A stretch of 64,000 nucleotides of DNA from Elephas maximus indicus (Eukaryota; Chordata; Mammalia; Proboscidea; Elephantidae), in contig NC_064842.1 of NCBI RefSeq assembly GCF_024166365.1, positions 26,445,001-26,509,000 of the forward strand, given 5' to 3'. A model generated the notes under the pieces. The model saw only the letters and a list, made by a program, of their open reading frames with translations, was not told the origin of the DNA and searched no databases. The stretch's first letter is position 1. Every line of letters starts with the position of its first letter. This document shows positions 23,187 to 34,062 of this stretch, piece by piece. The translations under genes were made by a program, and so were the position numbers.

Positions 23187-24192
23187 GATCTTGAGAAATA
23201 GTAAACCTGAGAAGAACACACACTTTTGTGGTTACGAGGCAGGGAGGGAGGGAGGGTGGGAGAGGGTTTTTTATTGGTTAATCAGTAGATAAGAACTGCT
23301 TTAGGTGAAGGGAAAGACAACACTCAATACATGGAAGGTCAGCTCAATTGGACTGGACCAAAAGCAAAGAAGTTTCCGGGATAAAATGCATGCTTCAAAG
23401 GTCAGCAGAGCAAGGGCGGTGGTCTGGGGAACATGGTTTGCGGGGACTTCTAAGTCAATTGGCAAAATAATTCTATTATGAAATCATTCTGCATCCCACT
23501 TTGAAATGTGGCGTCTGGGGTCTTAAATGCTAACAAGCGGCCATCTAAAATGCATCAATTGGTCTCAACCCACCTGGATCAAAGGAGAATGAAGAACACC
23601 AAGGCCACACGGCAACTAAGAGCCCAAGAGACAGAAAGGGCCACATGAACCAGAGACCTACATCATCCTGAGACCAGAAGAACTAGTTGGTGCCCGGCCA
23701 CAATCGATGACTGCCCTGACAGGGAGCACAGCAGAGGACCCCTGAAGGAGCAGGAGATCAGTGGGATGCAGACCCCAAATTCTCATAAAAAGACCAAACT
23801 TAATGGTCGGACTGAGACTGGAGGAATCCCAGCGGCCATGCTCCCCAGACCTTCAGTTGACACAGGACAGGAACCATCCCCGAAGACAACTCATCAGAAA
23901 TGAAAGGGACTGGTCAGCGGGTGGGAGAGAGACGCTGATGAAGAGTGAGCTAATTATATCAGGTGGACACTTGAGATTGTGTTGGCAACTCTTGTCTGGA
24001 GGGGGGATGGGAGGACAGAGAGAGAGGGAAGCCGGCAAAATTGTCAAGAAAGGAGAGACTGAAAGGGCTGACTCAAGACGGGGAGAGTAAGTGGGAGTAG
24101 GGAGTGAGATGTATGTAAACTTATATGTGACAGACTGATTGGATTTGTAAACGTTCACTTGAAGCTTAATAAAAGTTATTAAAAAAAAAAAA
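23187..24192 (+). other. L1 3' UTR with G-rich tract and poly(A)
   Basis: This is a thousand bases of non-coding 3' UTR. A GGGAGGGAGGGAGGGTGGG-type tract at about 23244-23265 could form a G-quadruplex, as in L1 3' UTRs of other mammals. The signal AATAAA lies at 24168-24173, then 12 A. A 110-codon open stretch at 23761-24090 is treated as fortuitous. Confidence 0.85.
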
Positions 24193-24237
24193 GAAAGTGG
24201 GGAGGGAAAATCTTCCCAATGGGCGGAAAAAAAAAAA
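24193..24237 (+). other. Probable L1 3' transduction and second A tail
   Basis: After the first A run come 34 nt of non-L1 sequence (GAAAGTGGGGAGGG to GGGCGG), then 11 A, and then the target duplication. This order is the signature of read-through of the L1 poly(A) site at the source locus. Confidence 0.7.
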
Positions 24238-24265
24238 TTTTTTTCACAAAAAGGATATTGAGTAG

Positions 24266-24332
24266 AACCCAGTCCCAGTGCCGTCGAGTCGATTCCGACT
24301 CATAGCGACCCTATAGGACAGAGTAGAACATT
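24266..24332 (-). mobile_element. AfroSINE 3' fragment
   Basis: Only the tail domain remains (CCGTCGAGTCGATTCCGACT and CCTATAGGACAGAGTAGAAC), with little divergence. Confidence 0.85.
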
Positions 24333-24589
24333 AAAAAAAAAAAGACTACAAAATACAGTTGGTTCCAAATTTTGTTTTTAAACTGTGTATACATTGGGTT
24401 ATTAGTCCGGGGTAGTTGGATGTCTTTATGCTTTTCTAGCTTTTCCAAGTGTTCCACTGTGTACTAAATTACTACTGTAAACAGAAAAAGTAAAATTTGT
24501 GTTTAAATAAAAAACTAGTCTTCTCAATCCTTTTGTCATATATAACTGCTAAGGTGGAAAAAACACCTAATTTTACCATTATATATCTT

Positions 24590-24792
24590 GAGGAGTCCCT
24601 GAGTGGCACAAAGGGTGAAGCGCCCAACTACTGTCTGAAAGGCTGGCCCTCCCCAGAGGCACCTCGGAAGACAGACCCGGAGATCTGGTTCCTAAAAGCC
24701 CCAACCTTGAAAACCCTATGGAGCAGTTCTACTCTGCAAATGTGAGGTCACTATGAATTGGAATTGACTGGAAGGCAACTAACAACAACAAA
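24590..24792 (+). mobile_element. AfroSINE long type
   Basis: The head is GAGTGGCACAAAGGGTGAAG with a degraded anticodon arm, and the end is GAAGGCAACTAACAACAACA, i.e. it carries the RTE-like CAACAA tail rather than an A tail. Confidence 0.85.
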
Positions 24793-24949
24793 ACATTTTG
24801 AAGCACTTGGAATAAAAATCTGTAGCCTATAAAACAAATCTCTGTGACGTGCAATGAGGAGGGAGATTGTTTCTGGTGGTATGGTAGGCTAGCTATCCTG
24901 ATCAACCCTCTGGGGCGGGGGGTGGGGGGAATTAAATGTAAAAACCGAC

Positions 24950-26393
24950 TTTGGTTTAAATAGTTTATTAAAGTATAACATACATATAGAAAATTGTGCA
25001 AATAATTGTATAGTTGAATGAATTATCACAAAGTGACACAGGTCTGTGTAGCAAACACCCAGATCAGTAAATGTAATATAAATAACACTTCAAAAGCCAG
25101 CCTCGTGTCCCTTCTCGGCCACAAATCCCATCCTGTCTCACCAATTGACTTTAAGCCATAAGTTAGTTTTGGTTCTTTGGAATCATATGATATTTATTTG
25201 TGTGTCTGTGTCTGGCTTCTTTCACTGAACTGTGATATTTATGCATATTATTACATGCACTGTACTTCATTTGTTTTCATTGCTCTATAGTATCAGTACA
25301 TAAATACAGAATTTATATTTTTATTCATTTGTTGAAGGACATCCCCTCCCCCCAGTGTTTAACTATTATATATAATACTCCTATCAAAACTATTGTATAT
25401 AACTTTTGGAGCACATGTATACACTTGGTTATATGCCAATTAGTGGAATTCCTGGGTCATAAGTCATGCGTATAATCACCGTTAGTAGATAATACCACTT
25501 GGAAAAACTATATAGAAAAAGCCCTTGATGAGCTGGCAAGAAAGTAAGGAACAGAGGACAAAAAGAAATGCAGCTTTTCTCCTTCCTAACTTCAAGGAGC
25601 ATTCTACCATTTCATGTACAATATAAGAACTTGGAAAAGTATACTTTCTATATTCCTCTTGCCAGGCATGGTGCTATTTTTGTCTTATATTTTACTTCTA
25701 CATATGTTAGAAGCACATAATACCTGTAGTTGTTTTTGCTTTAAACAATCAGCACTCAATTTGCTTTAAAGAGTCAAATTTTAAAAATAAGAAGAGTAAT
25801 ACTTTCTAGCATCTTTTCCATGTCTGCTGCTCTTCTTTCCTTTGGTAGATAGGTATCTGGTATCACCTTCCTTTTCCTTGAAGGACTTCCTTTAACATTT
25901 CTTAAAGTGCAAATCAGCTATTGGTGAATTCTTTCAGCTTGTGTATGTCTAAGAAAGTTCTCATTTTTTATTATTCACTTCATTGGTATTAGTTATTTTT
26001 ATAAGGTTGACACCTTTTTTCTTTCAGCACTTCAAAGATGTTTCTCTACTGTCTCCTTGCTTACGTGGTTTTCAATGAAAAGTCAGCTAGTATTCCTGTC
26101 TTTGTTCGTCTGTAAGTAATGTGTCTTCTTCCTCTTGCTATCTTAAGATTTTTTTATTTACCACTGGTTTTAAGCAATATGAGTATGATGGGCCCTGGGG
26201 TAGTTTTTATGTGTCTTGTGTTTCACCTTTGTTAAGCTACATGGGTAGGGGGGTTATACTTTCTTCATAATTGGAGAATTTTCAGCTATTAAGTCCACAA
26301 ATATTTTTTCTGCCTCTCTCCCCTTTTCATGGACTCCAAGTACCTGTACATTAGGCAGCTTGAAGTTGCCCACAGTTTACAGACACTCTTAAT
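24950..26393 (-). mobile_element. Old L1-like 3' sequence, low confidence
   Basis: This is A/T-rich sequence with phrases typical of old L1M 3' regions on the minus strand, such as AGTTTATTAAAGTATAACAT near 24960 and TTCTTAAAGTGCAAATCAGC near 25900. I could not delimit subfamilies. Confidence 0.45.
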
Positions 26394-26593
26394 TTTTTTA
26401 AAACAGCATTATCTCAATATATTCAGATACCATACAATTCACTCACAGTATACAATTCTTTTTTAAGCATAGTCACAGAGTTATGCAACCATTGCTACAA
26501 TTATAGAACATTTATATCACTCCAAAAAGAAACCATAAGGTTCTTTACCCAATATAAGCCATTTTCCTTTCCCCTCCAACCCACCCCAAACCA

Positions 26594-26759
26594 TAAAAAC
26601 CAAAAACCCATTGCCGTTGAGTTGATGCTGACTTATAACAACCATATAGGACAGAGTAGAACTGTCCCATAGGGTTTCCAAGGAGCAGCTGGTGGATTAG
26701 AATTGCCAACCTTTTGGTTAACAGCCCCAATCTTAACCACTGCACCACCAGGGCTCCAC
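26594..26759 (-). mobile_element. AfroSINE (Asn-type head)
   Basis: This is a full short-type element ending CACCACCAGGGCTCC on plus, next to a second copy. Confidence 0.92.
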
Positions 26760-26761
26760 AC

Positions 26762-26910
26762 GTTGCCATTCAATGATTCAGACTCATAGTGACTCTATAG
26801 AACAGATTAGAACTGTTCCATAAGGTATCCAAGGAGAAGCTGGTGTATTCGAACTGTTGACCTTTTGGTTAACAGCCAAGTTCTTAATCACTGCACCATC
26901 AGGGCTCCAG
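26762..26910 (-). mobile_element. AfroSINE (Asn-type head), adjacent copy
   Basis: It lies in head-to-tail tandem with the previous SINE in the same orientation and is more diverged (CATTCAATGATTCAGACTCA in the tail). Confidence 0.9.
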
Positions 26911-27127
26911 AGCACAAGCCCTAGGCAGCCACTAATCTACTTTCTGTCCCTATAGATTTGTTATTCTGGACATTTCATATAAATGAAATCATACATGTCA
27001 TGGATTGGATTGTGTCTCCCAAAATATGTGTCAACTTGGTTAGGCCATGATTCCCAGTACTGTGTGGTTGTCCTCCATTTTGTGATTTTCCTATGTGTTA
27101 TAAATTATAATCTCTGTCTGTGGTTAA

Positions 27128-27300
27128 GGAAACCCTGGTGGTGTAGTGGTTAAGTGCTACAGCTGCTAACCAAAAGGTCGGCAGTTCAAATCCACCAGGA
27201 ACTCCTTGGAAACTCTCTGGGGCAGTTCTGCTCTGTCCTATAGGGTTGCTATGAGTCGGAATCGACTCGAGGGCAGTGCATTTGGTTTTTTTTTTTTTTG
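27128..27300 (+). mobile_element. AfroSINE (Asn-type head)
   Basis: The head CCCTGGTGGTGTAGTGGTTA and the tail GAATCGACTCGAGGGCAGTG are followed by a T-rich end. The target GTCTGTGGTT is repeated on both sides. Confidence 0.93.
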
Positions 27301-27617
27301 TGGTCTGTGGTTGGAGGAGGATTAGGATGGAATGTAACACCCTTGCTCAGGTCACATTCCTGATCTAACGTAAAGGAGTTTCCCTGGGGTATGGCCTGTA
27401 CCATCTCTTATCTTACAAGAGAGAAGAGGAAAGGGAAGAAAGCAGAGAGTAGGGGACCTCATACCACCAAGAAAGCTGTGCTGGGAGCAGAGCGCATCCT
27501 TTGGACCTGGGGTCCCTGGGTGGAGAAGCTCCTAGTCCATGGGAAGATTGATGAGAAGGCTGACAGAGAAAGAAAGCCTCCTCCTGGAGCTGACACCCTG
27601 AATTTGGACTTTCAGTT

Positions 27618-27883
27618 TACTGACTCATAGCAACCCTATAGGACAGAGTTGAACTGTCCCAAAGGGTTTCCGAGGAGCAGCTAGTGGATTTGAACTGCCA
27701 ACCTTTTCGTTAGCAGCCAAGCTCTTAACTACTACACCACCAGAACTATGGTCCCATTCTGTGTGTAGTTTTTTTATTTTTTTCATTCTCTTTACAGTAT
27801 TCTTTGAAGTGTGATTTTTTTAAATATAAAGTCCAATTTATCTACTTTTTCTTTTGTAACTTGTGCTTTTGGTGTCATATCTT
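27618..27883 (-). repeat. SINE plus L1 block copied into LTR
   Basis: A headless-to-tail AfroSINE (27618-27742) is joined directly to L1 sequence (27743-27883). The same junction, CTACTACACCACCAG-nACTAT followed by CTCCCATTCTGTGTG-like sequence, occurs at 29940-29980 where the L1 context is native. Confidence 0.7.
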
Positions 27884-28069
27884 TGTTAAAGCCATCCACC
27901 TGTGGTATTTTTGTTATAGCAGCTCTAGATGACTAAGACAATACAATAGTGGCCTTTTGTGATTGGCTTCTCTCACTTAGCATAATGTTCTAAAGGGCAT
28001 CTATATTGTAGCATGTATCAGTACTTCATTCCTTTTGTATTGACAAATAATATTACATTGTATAATTAT

Positions 28070-29043
28070 GTTGTTGCTGTTAGGTGCCATCAAAGGGATT
28101 CCAACTCATAGCGACCCCATGCACAACAGAACACAACACTGCCCGGTCCTGCACCATCCTCACAATTGTTGCCATGCTTGTGCCCGTTGTTGCAGCCACT
28201 GTGTCAATCCATCTCATTGAGAGTCTTCCACTTTTTTGCTGACCCTCTAACTTACCAAGCAAGGTGTCCTTCTCCAGGGACTGATCCTTCCTGATAACAC
28301 ATCCAAAGTATGTGAGATGTAGTCTCGCCATTCTTGCTTCTAAAGAGCATTCTGGCTGTACTTTTTCTAAGACAAATTTGTTCGTTCTTTTGGTAGTCCA
28401 TGGTATATTCAATATTCTCCGCTAACACCACAATTCAAAGGTGTCAGTTCTTCTTCTCTCTTCCTTATTCATGGTCCAGCTTTCACATGCATAAGAGGTG
28501 ATTGAAAATACCATGGCTTGGGTAAGGCACACCTGAGTCCTGAATGTGACATCTTTGCTTTTTAACACTTTAAAGAGGTCTTTTGCAGCCGCTTTGCCCA
28601 ATGCAATGCGTCTTTCGATTTCTTGACTGCTGCTTCCATGAGTGTTGATTTGTGGATTCAAGTAATATGAAATCCTTGACAACCTCAATCTTTTCTCCAT
28701 TCATCATGATGTTGGTTATTGGTCCAGTCATGAGGATTTTTGTTTTCTTTGTGTTGAGGTGTAATTCGTACTGAAGGCTGTGGTCTTTGAACCTCATCAG
28801 TAGGTGCTTCAAGTCCTCTTCATTTTCAGCAAGTAAGGTCATGTCATCTGCATAATGCAGGTTGTTAATGAGATTTCCTCCAATTCTGATGCCCTGTTTT
28901 TCCGCATATAGTCCAGCTTCTTGGACTATTTGCTCAGCATACAGATTGAATAGATATGGTGAAAGGATACAACCCTGATCTGCATGTTTCCTGACTTTAA
29001 ACCATGCAGTATCCCCTTGTTCTGTTCAAATGACTGCCTCTTG
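28070..29043 (-). mobile_element. RTE LINE, 3' ~1 kb
   Basis: This is a minus-strand RTE from the tail through the RT domain. The complement of the YADD box appears as GTCATCTGCATAATGCAGG around 28842 (HYADD-like). A 110-codon and a 92-codon fragment remain. It lies within the old minus-strand L1. Confidence 0.9.
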
Positions 29044-29348
29044 ATTTTATTTATCCATCTATCCATTGATGGATATTTCGGTTGTTTCCACTTTTGCCTA
29101 TGAACATCCATGCAAAAGTTTCTACGTGGGCACATGCTTTCATTTCTCTTAAGTATGTAGTAGGGGTAGAATTGGGTCACACGGTAATCCTATTTTAAAT
29201 TTTTTGAGGGACTCTCAAAGTGTTTTAAGCAGCGTCACCATTTCGCATCCCCACTTGCAAAGTATCAAGGCGCCAATTTCTTTGTATCCTTGTTAACAGT
29301 TATTGTTGTCCATCTTTTTTTATTATAGTCATCCTAGTGATTGTCAAA

Positions 29349-29560
29349 GGAGTCCTGGTGTCACAATGCTTAAACACTGGGCAGCTAACCAAAAGGTGGG
29401 CAGTTCAAACCCATTTTCTCCCAGTTGCTCTGTGGGAGAAAAGACCTGTCGATCTGTTTCTGTAAAGATTACAGCCTAAGAAACCCTATGGGGGCAGTTT
29501 TATCCTATCACATTGAGTTACTATGAGCCTGAATCGACACAATGGCACACAACAACATCA
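29349..29560 (+). mobile_element. AfroSINE long type
   Basis: The head is GAGTCCTGGTGTCACAATGC and CAGCTAACCAAAAGGTGGGC; the tail is CACAATGGCACACAACAACA. Confidence 0.88.
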
Positions 29561-29799
29561 GTAATTGTGAAGTGGTGTCCTATTGTGATTTTGGTTGCCA
29601 TTTACATTTCTCTAATGACTAAAGATGTTGAACATCTTTTCATATGCTTGTTGACTATATATATCTTATTCGAAGAAATGTCTATCTAGATGTTTACTTA
29701 TTTTTTAATTGGGTTTTTTATCTTTTTATAATTAAGTTGTAAGAATTTTTCATATATTCTGGTCACAAGTCCATTATAAATATACCCCCCCCCAAAAAA

Positions 29800-29957
29800 A
29801 AAAATCCAAACCCATTGCCATTGAGTCGATTCCAACTCCTAGTGACCCTACAGGACAGAGTAGATCTGCCCCATAGGGTTTCCAAGTAGCAGCTGGTGGA
29901 TTTGAATAGCCTACCTTTTGGTTAGCAGCCAAGCTCTTAGCTACTACACCACCAGGA
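29800..29957 (-). mobile_element. AfroSINE (Asn-type head)
   Basis: A tail precedes CCATTGCCATTGAGTCGATT; the head ends ACTACACCACCAGGAC. It is inserted in L1 and is the likely source of the 27618-27742 copy. Confidence 0.9.
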
Positions 29958-30536
29958 CTATTCTCCCATTCTGTGTGTTGTTTTTTCATTTTTTTCATTT
30001 TCTTTATAGTATTATTTGAAGTACAATTTTTTTTTTTTTTTTAACAAAGTCCAATTTATCTACTTTTTTGTCACTTATGCTTTTGGTGTCGTATCTCAGA
30101 AACCATTTCTTAGCACATGGTCAAAATGATTTAATCCAATGTTTTCTTCTAGTAGCTTTATAGTTTTAGTTCTTACATTTATGTCTGACTCAATTTGAGA
30201 TAATTTTTGTATGTGGTGTGAGGTAGGAGTTTAACTGTACTCTTTTCTCTGTGGATATTCAGCTGTTCTAGCACCATTTGTTGAAGGACTATGCTTTTCT
30301 CCATTGAATTCTCCTGGCACCCTTGTTACAAATCAGTTGATCATAGCAGATAGATTTATTGCTAGATCTCAATTCTATTCTATTGATATATGTGTCTATT
30401 TTTATACCAGTAGCACACTGTGTTGATTACCATAGTTTTGTAGTAAGTTTTGAAATCAGGAAGTGGAGTCCTCCAACTTTGCTCTTCATTTTCAAGATTG
30501 TTTTGTATATCTGGGGTCCGTTACATTTTCATGATA

Positions 30537-30747
30537 AGGTCCCTGGGTGGCACAAATGGTTTGTGCTCATATACTAACGTAAAGGATGGCTGTTTGAATC
30601 TACCCAGCAGTGCCATGGAAGAAAGACCTAGTGATTTAATTCTGTAAAAGTTACAGCCAAGAAAACTCTGTGGAGCCATTCCAATTTTTCTGTGGCACAT
30701 GGAATCGCTATGAGTCAGAATCAACTCAATAGCAATGGGTTTTTGTA
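30537..30747 (+). mobile_element. AfroSINE long type
   Basis: The head TCCCTGGGTGGCACAAATGG and the tail ATGAGTCAGAATCAACTCAA are recognisable; the element is inserted in the old L1. Confidence 0.88.
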
Positions 30748-32113
30748 TTTCCGTATGAATTTAGGATTAGCTTATCAATTTACACAAAAAAGCACAGTGG
30801 GATTTTGATAGGGGTTGCATTGATTCTGTAGATCCATTTGGGAATTCTTGCCACCTTAACAATATTAAGTCTTCTAATCTAAGAACATGGGTATTTTTCC
30901 CTTTATTTAGGACTTCTTAATTTCTTTCAATGATATTTTGTAGTTTTCCAAGTACAAGTTTTATGCTGCTTTTGTTAAATTTATTCCTGAATATTTTATT
31001 CTGTTGGATAGTATTGTAAATAGAGCTGCTGTCTTAATTTCATTTTTGGATTGTTAGTTGCCAGAGTATATAAATATAATTGATTTTTGTATATTGGTCT
31101 TGTATCCCTGAAACTTGGCTGAACTTGTTTATTACTTCTAATAGTTTTTTTTAGTTGATACTTTAGGGTTTTCTACACACGAAGTCAAATAGAGTTAGCT
31201 GCATCTTTTTCTTTCCAACCTGGATGCCTTTTATTTCTTTTTCTTATCTAATTTCCCTGGCTAAGACCTAAGCATAATGTTGAGTAGAAGTGGCTAGAGC
31301 CAACATTTTTGTTTTATTGCTGATTTTAAGAGGAAAGCATTCAATCTTCCATGATTAAGTGTACTGTCAATCTGGTATTTTTTGTAGATGACCTTTATCA
31401 GGTTGAGGATATTTCTTTCTCGTCCTTGTTTGTTAAGTGTTTTTATCATGAAAGAATGTTGGATTTTGTCATTTTTTTTTTCATCTATTTAGATGGCCAT
31501 GTGTTTATGTGTTCATTTTTGTACACAGTTCCTATCTTCAGTTTCAATTTTAATTGTTATTTAAAATAACTCTGTGTGTTTTATTTTAGGTAGTTTTTGC
31601 TGTTCCTTCAAGTTCACTAGTCTTTTCTTTTGTATCCTAAACTTTTGCTAATTCATTTTATCATTTTCATTGCAGGCATTGTATTGTTATAAACCATATC
31701 ATCCTGGTATTTGTCTCTGTAAATTTAATTTGGGTCTTTTTTTTTTTTTTTACCTTCCTTATCTCTACCAAAATTTGGTTTCTATAAATTTAGCATCTCA
31801 AAGCCAAACTATTTGTTAACTCACAGTTGTGACCTACAGAACTGTGAGATAGCAATGACTCAGCTGATTCTATGCTCCAAGTTTACAAGGTTGAAATCAA
31901 GGTATCAGACTGGCTGTGTCCCTTTTGGAGGCTCTGGGAATTAATATACACTCCCACACTGACCAAGATCCCTGTTTCCTTGCTGGCTAGGGTCATTCTC
32001 AGTTTCAAGAAGCCACCTGCATTCCTTGTCTCCTGGCCCCTTCCTCCATCTTCATAGCCAGCAACAGTGGGTCAAGTTTTTTCACACTTTGAATCTCACT
32101 AATGTCCTCTTCA

Positions 32114-32292
32114 GAGCCCTGGTGGTACAGCTTTTAAAAATTTGGCTTCTACCCAAAAGTTCGACAGTTTAAAACCACCAGCCACTCCTTGGAACCCCTA
32201 TGGGCTGTTCTACTCTGTCCTATAGGGTCTCTATGAGCTGGAATCAACTCGACAGCAATGGGTTTGGTTTTTTTTTTTTTTTTTTTTTTTTT
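32114..32292 (+). mobile_element. AfroSINE (Asn-type head)
   Basis: A degraded head (TGGTGGTACAGCTTTTAAAA) is followed by a good tail and a run of about 22 T. The target TAATGTCCTC is present on both sides (near 32100 and 32295). Confidence 0.9.
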
Positions 32293-32575
32293 GGTAATGT
32301 CCTCCTCTGCTTCAGCTCTTTTTCTGCTTCCAGTTGGAGAAACTTCTGTCAGGTGCTTCTTTTCCTGGCCTCAGGTAGTTTTCTCACATGCCTGTGGGGG
32401 ATCATTACTCAGCTGAAGACTAGAGGGATGATCTCTGCAGGTCTTCAGAATTCTCTCTCTGTCTCTGACTTTGCCTCTCTTTCTCTGTGTACTTGCTCTC
32501 TGGGACTGTGTCCTCAGAACTCAAGCCACCTTGGCTTCCCCAGACTCCTAGCAACATCTCCTTAACTTAGACAAC

Positions 32576-32745
32576 CAGGGGCAGATTAACCAATAAGCCG
32601 GGTATGCATGAGTTTACACTAAGCAAGGTACACACAGGCTTAATTGGGTTTATTTACTAATCTGTAGTGCACAATTTCACTACAGATTAGTAAGTAAGCA
32701 CAAGTAAGCCTATGCGTACCTTGCTTATTTGGTAACCTGTCCCTG
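32576..32745. mobile_element. MITE-like palindromic DNA transposon
   Basis: This 170-bp element is almost wholly palindromic. Ends are CAGGGGCAGATTAACCAATA and, reverse-complemented, CAGGGACAGGTTACCAAATA. Inner arms AAGCAAGGTAC/GTACCTTGCTT and TTACTAATCTGTAGTG/CACTACAGATTAGTAA flank an 8-bp loop. CAGGG-type ends suggest a hAT-related element; the family is not identified and no clean 8-bp TSD was seen. Confidence 0.75.
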
Positions 32746-33844
32746 TAAAAGGTGTTGTTGTTGCTGCTGTTGTTTCAAGTAAATTATCCAGCATTAGCTT
32801 AACTAATTGATTTATATTGATTTTGAAATAAAAACTTAAAATTTTAATTTCTTATAGAGAATTAACTGATACTAAAGAGTACATCTTTGAACTCCAGTTT
32901 GAGAAACACTGAACTATATGAAGGAATCAAAAATCTTTACTTCAGGACATAAAATAACATGAATAAACTGGGAATTCGACATATTTCTAAACTAACAAAC
33001 TATAAAGATGTCATTTTTTCACAAATTGATGGCTTTAACACTATTATAACCAGAACTCCAATGGAAATTTTTTGGAACTTGACAAAATGATTTAAAGTGT
33101 TGTCTGAAAAGGATTAACGTATTAGAAAAGCCAAGGATTTTAGGGGGGAAATGACTGTGATGATGGAGGGCTTGAAGGCTTTTTCTATCAAATATCAAAA
33201 TATATTTTGAAGTTATGGTGCTTAAAAGTATGGCCCTAATTTAGAACACTTCTTATTACAAGGAGCAAAAAAACTCAGTTCAAACTAGCTTAAACAATAA
33301 TGAAAGTTTTATGTAAATAAAAAGATGTATAGCAGGCTTCTGGCAGTGGTTTAATCTAGAAGTTCATGGTGACATCGGGATTATAGCTCTTTTTCTCTCT
33401 GGTTCTCTCTTTTCAGCCCTCCCTACTCCTTTTTTTGGCATCATTCTCAGACTTCCTTCTCTCGTGGTAGCAACATGGCTATGTTCAACTGCTAGAGCTT
33501 AATGCTTGTCTTTCATATCTAAGGGAATAGATCATGTCACTTCTATAACCATCAAATCAAAATCCTAAGCTTATCTCTAATGGACCATCGTAAATCAACT
33601 GCCTTTAACAACCACAAAGTCAAGTATATAGTTACTTCATGACTGACCTCCTTTGAACATGACTCTTCTTGTGCAAGAATAATTGGAACCAAAAAAAAAA
33701 AAAAAAAAAGGCCTTTGAAATATTAGGGAAGAAACAGTTTCATAGAATTCACCAGTAAAGCCATATTTGAAAGAACGTTTTTGATTAAAAAATAAATAAA
33801 TTTCTTCAATAGATATGGGGCTATCCACACTTTTAACTTTATCT

Positions 33845-34062
33845 TGTCAGTTTTGGTATATTGCTTTTTTTCAATGAATTTGTCCATTTCATTTTAGAAA
33901 AACTCTTAAGTTGTCAAATATATCGCCATAAAGTTGTTCATAATACTCATTATCCTTTTAATGTCTGTAGTATCTATAATGATATCCCCTCTTTTATTGT
34001 TAATAGTGGTAAGTTGTGCTTTCTCTCTCCTTTTCCCACACATATCTGTCAGTTTGTCATAT
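33845..34062 (-). mobile_element. Old L1 ORF2 fragment (first part)
   Basis: A minus-strand L1 ORF2 region (TCATTTTAGAAAAACTCTTA, CCCCTCTTTTATTGTTAATA). It is interrupted by the long RTE and resumes at 37220. Confidence 0.75.

Larger units (their letters stand above)
16859..24192 (+). mobile_element. Full-length L1, nearly intact
   Basis: A 7.3-kb L1 runs from GGAGGCGGAGCCAAGATGG to an A tail. It contains a GC-rich 5' UTR of about 1.04 kb, intact ORF1 (17900-18916), a 454-bp spacer, ORF2 (19371-23186, two single-base breaks), a 3' UTR with a G-rich tract and AATAAA at 24168-24173. The target duplication TTTTCACAA is at 16850-16858 and 24241-24249, the second copy lying past a 34-nt extra segment and a second A run. 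Intact length, TSD and the paucity of damage make it one of the youngest insertions here, sitting in the relic of an older L1. Confidence 0.97.
26996..27940 (+). mobile_element. MaLR-like solo LTR, interrupted
   Basis: It starts TGTCATGGATTGGATTGTGT and ends ATGACTAAGACA, flanked by a perfect 5-bp duplication ATACA (26991-26995, 27941-27945). A SINE sits at 27128-27300. Near the 3' end the expected poly(A) region, seen in the sister LTR at 60400, is replaced by a SINE plus L1 block at 27618-27883. Confidence 0.88.
26394..31740 (-). mobile_element. Ancient minus-strand L1 split by many insertions
   Basis: Pieces of one or more old L1s run in consistent order: 26394-26593, 26911-26990, 27946-28069, 29044-29348, 29561-29799, 29958-30536 and 30748-31740. 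Diagnostic phrases include CTACTTTCTGTCCCTATAG, GGCTTCTCTCACTTAGCATA, CATCTATCCATTGATGGATA and CAATTTATCTACTTTTT. Insertions are SINEs, a MaLR-like LTR and an RTE, each annotated separately. Confidence 0.75.
31741..33844. other. Mostly unassigned, with SINE and MITE
   Basis: Outside the SINE at 32114 and the palindrome at 32576, no family was assigned. The stretch 33245-33640 has the look of an old DNA or LTR repeat (CAAACTAGCTTAAACAATAA), unidentified. A 19-A run is at 33690-33708. Confidence 0.4.

Noticed and set aside
23761..24090. 109-codon frame in the L1 3' UTR
   Set aside because: Lies after the ORF2 stop in sequence shared with other L1 3' UTRs; no domain.
32260..32295. Long T run as a terminator
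   Set aside because: It is the T-rich end of a plus-strand SINE, not a transcription terminator of a nearby gene.
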